Shown one piece after another: positions 4,330-6,105 of a stretch of DNA of 6,105 nt. The notes under the pieces are model-generated. The model saw only the letters and a list, made by a program, of their open reading frames with translations, made no database searches and had not been told where the DNA came from. How positions within the stretch are numbered: the stretch's first letter is position 1; each line of letters starts with the position of its first letter. This DNA comes from Candidatus Hydrogenedentota bacterium. GTDB lineage: Bacteria > Hydrogenedentota > Hydrogenedentia > Hydrogenedentales > CAITNO01. Made by a program: the position numbers and the translations under genes. The stretch covers positions 1 to 6,105 of the forward strand of contig SKQZ01000018.1 of assembly GCA_007118765.1 (NCBI GenBank), read 5' to 3'.

Positions 4330-6105
4330 TTATTCGTAGGTGAAGGTGGCGGTGGCGGTGCAATCGGTGTCCGGGCGCAGGCGGATCCAGTGGGCGGCGA
4401 AGCCTTCGGGGAACGCGTGGAGGACGGTTTCGCCGGCGGGCACGGTGAGCTTGGCGTAGGTGAACCAAGTCTCGGGCGTGTCTATGGCGCCGAAGATGTC
4501 TATCTCCAACGCGAAGGTCACGGCGCTGTCCGCGTTGTGGGTTATTTCGAGCCGCTTGCGGTCGTAGCCGGTCATGAGGTAGGGGTCGCTCGCCTCGCCC
4601 GCTGCCACGGCTGTGTCGCGCCAGGGCCCGCCCACGCCGCGCGGCTTGCCCAGTTTCCAGATGTCGTCGAAATCGCCGAACCACAGGCCGGTCTTGCCGT
4701 CGTCCGAGCGGATGACATGTTCATGGTCGTGTGCCGCGTCCGCGCTGATGCCGGCGAGTACCAGTAGCCCGCGCCACGAGCAGAAGTCGCTGATGCGTTT
4801 GTTGTGTGTCGCCACGGGCTTCAGTGCGCGCACGCCGCCGGAATTGTTGCGCGGCAACATATAGAACGTACCCGCAGCATTGAGCAGGGCCCGCTCCGTC
4901 ACCACCTCGCGCACGCGTCGCGGATCGCCGCCGGGCCAGGGGAGGCCATAGCGTTCGTGACCCATGGGCAGACGGAAGCGCATGTCGCCCTGCAACACGA
5001 TAACGGAGGCCCCATCCATTTCGATGTCCAGGCCGTCGTCCGGCGCTTGTCCCATGCCGCCCGGTTCGATGGCGGCGTGTTTCCTGAGGTAGGCCGCTGC
5101 GTCCGTGTCGTCCGGTTTGGCACGCAGTATCATGTCCTCATCAATTTCGTAATACCCGATGTCCCGTGTGTCGCCGTCCACATGACGCGCCTGGAAATGC
5201 ATCGTACCCAAGTCGCCGCCGCGGGGCCGCATGATGCCGCGGGTGTGCGCCTCGTCCGCCTCTGCGCTTGCCAAGGGCGCGAACATCGCCGCATCCGTGA
5301 CCGCGCCCTTTGAGGGGCCGAAATGAAAGTGCGCCGTGGCCCGGTGCAGTTCCCGGTCCGCCCGTATGCGCATCCATTCCCCGCCGGCGTCGGCAGGGAT
5401 GACATGACAGGCGTAGCCGTCGGCGGGCGCCGCGACCTCGGCATAGTCTTGCCAGTCGTTCTTGCCGGTGGCGTCCACTTCGAGCCGGAACGTCACCGTT
5501 TCGCCCTCGTCATGGCCCAGGTGCAGCACCCGTTGCTCGTAGCCGCCGATAAAGAAGGGAACCGAAGGTTCGTTCGGCTGCACGGCATCTTCCATCCATA
5601 CGCCGCCCCAGCCCGCGGGCGCGCCCAATGCATGCAGCGCGTCCCATTGCGAGAACCACAGGTTTGATTGCGCTTGTCCCGCGAGGGGATTGCCGAAGGC
5701 GGAGGTGTCGTTGCACGCGAACACCAGCTCGCCGTTCCAGTGTTCCACATCGCTGATGATTTTGAGGTAGTTGCTGATGGGACGCAATCCCGACCGGTCC
5801 TCCGGCGCGAGGTGCATGGGAAAATCGAAGAATCCGCCGTGTTTGTTCATGAGAAGCCGCGCCGCTTTGCCGCCCGAAGCGGGAACCGCCTCGCGAATGC
5901 GCGGCCATTCCGTGTGCCAGCCATGATGGCCGTCGTAGGATAAATCGGCCTTGGGCATGCGGAACGGATGCCATTCGCCGTCCTTCATGACCATGAGCAG
6001 CAGCGAGCGTTTGTCCCAGCCCGTGGCCCAGAGGGGGGCTTTGTCATCGGGTGCGCCATAGATGCCGCCGGGGCCCGTCACCTCGGTGAATTGCCGCCGC
6101 TTGAT
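4330..6105 (-). CDS. Large two-module protein of unknown function (5' partial)
   Basis: The frame is open to the right edge: codons before GTG 6081 read IKRRQFTE in frame, so that GTG is internal and the N-terminus is missing. At least 591 residues are visible. Numbering from the 6081 codon, residues 39-254 and 369-583 are diverged copies of one module. Matching landmarks are FRMP/FRLP; RIREAV/RRVREVV; LLMNKHGGFFDFP/LLNAAGTFYMLP; ISDVEHWNGELVFAC/ISDFCSWRGLLVLAG; SNLWFSQWDAL/TGLWFGDFDDI; GWGGVW/GVGGPW; FFIGGYEQRVLHLGH/YLMTGYDRKRLEITH; EWMRIRADRELHRATAHFHF/HWIRLRPDTDCTATATFTY. Each module seems to have a propeller-like or kelch-like part followed by a beta-sandwich-like part. The linker (255-368) differs. 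No catalytic motif or membrane segment is seen; a signal peptide could lie beyond the edge. The gene is clearly GC-richer than those to its left. A carbohydrate- or surface-related role is possible but unproven. Confidence 0.85.
   Translation of the reverse strand: MKRRQFTEVTGPGGIYGAPDDKAPLWATGWDKRSLLLMVMKDGEWHPFRMPKADLSYDGHHGWHTEWPRIREAVPASGGKAARLLMNKHGGFFDFPMHLAPEDRSGLRPISNYLKIISDVEHWNGELVFACNDTSAFGNPLAGQAQSNLWFSQWDALHALGAPAGWGGVWMEDAVQPNEPSVPFFIGGYEQRVLHLGHDEGETVTFRLEVDATGKNDWQDYAEVAAPADGYACHVIPADAGGEWMRIRADRELHRATAHFHFGPSKGAVTDAAMFAPLASAEADEAHTRGIMRPRGGDLGTMHFQARHVDGDTRDIGYYEIDEDMILRAKPDDTDAAAYLRKHAAIEPGGMGQAPDDGLDIEMDGASVIVLQGDMRFRLPMGHERYGLPWPGGDPRRVREVVTERALLNAAGTFYMLPRNNSGGVRALKPVATHNKRISDFCSWRGLLVLAGISADAAHDHEHVIRSDDGKTGLWFGDFDDIWKLGKPRGVGGPWRDTAVAAGEASDPYLMTGYDRKRLEITHNADSAVTFALEIDIFGAIDTPETWFTYAKLTVPAGETVLHAFPEGFAAHWIRLRPDTDCTATATFTYE

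Noticed and set aside
4285..5667. Several plus-strand ORFs of 83-169 aa opposite the duplicated protein gene
   Set aside because: They are shadows of a GC-rich gene; the minus-strand frame has clear internal homology between its two halves, which the plus-strand frames cannot explain.

Overview
This 6.1 kb window looks like accessory or intergenic-rich chromosome from a Gram-negative, probably uncultured bacterium. The acidic EGEP tandem repeats in a secreted protein, a CHRD domain with a C-terminal membrane tail, and a large duplicated protein of unknown function together suggest Candidatus Hydrogenedentota or a related Planctomycetes/Lentisphaerae-type lineage. That placement is an inference from protein style; there is no rRNA or other marker gene here.

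Layout from left to right. (1) 2-604 (+): 3' part of a secreted CHRD-domain protein, beginning inside an array of eight 12-bp EGEP repeats and ending in a Cys-Cys/hydrophobic tail. (2) 605-950: non-coding, with two inverted repeats. (3) 951-1483 (+): a two-gene MNT nucleotidyltransferase / HEPN module with translational coupling (ATGA overlap). The HEPN partner is cut off after about half its usual length. (4) 1480-2763 (-): an exported M14-type zinc carboxypeptidase whose stop codon overlaps the HEPN stop on a shared TTAA. (5) 2790-2981: a MITE-like element of about 190 bp with 21-bp terminal inverted repeats (one mismatch), CTAG at both ends and nested hairpins inside; it lies directly upstream of the carboxypeptidase. 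(6) 2982-3259: non-coding, with weak promoter candidates in both directions. (7) 3260-3820 (+): an unrecognised soluble protein of 186 aa behind a very strong ribosome binding site. (8) 3821-4201: non-coding and repeat-rich, with GTCATTGCGA...GCGATCTC-type dispersed repeats in both orientations and several hairpins. (9) 4202-4297 (-): a possible 31-aa ORF downstream of (10) 4330-6105 (-): a GC-rich protein gene running off the right edge, built from two diverged copies of a module of about 215 residues.

The genes do not form one pathway. Only the MNT-HEPN pair is clearly an operon, and it is probably a decaying toxin-antitoxin module. The carboxypeptidase and the CHRD protein are probably exported; the duplicated protein lacks its N-terminus, so its location is unknown. 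The best candidates for something undescribed are the MITE-like element that supplies the carboxypeptidase leader, the truncation junction of the HEPN gene, and the duplicated protein.
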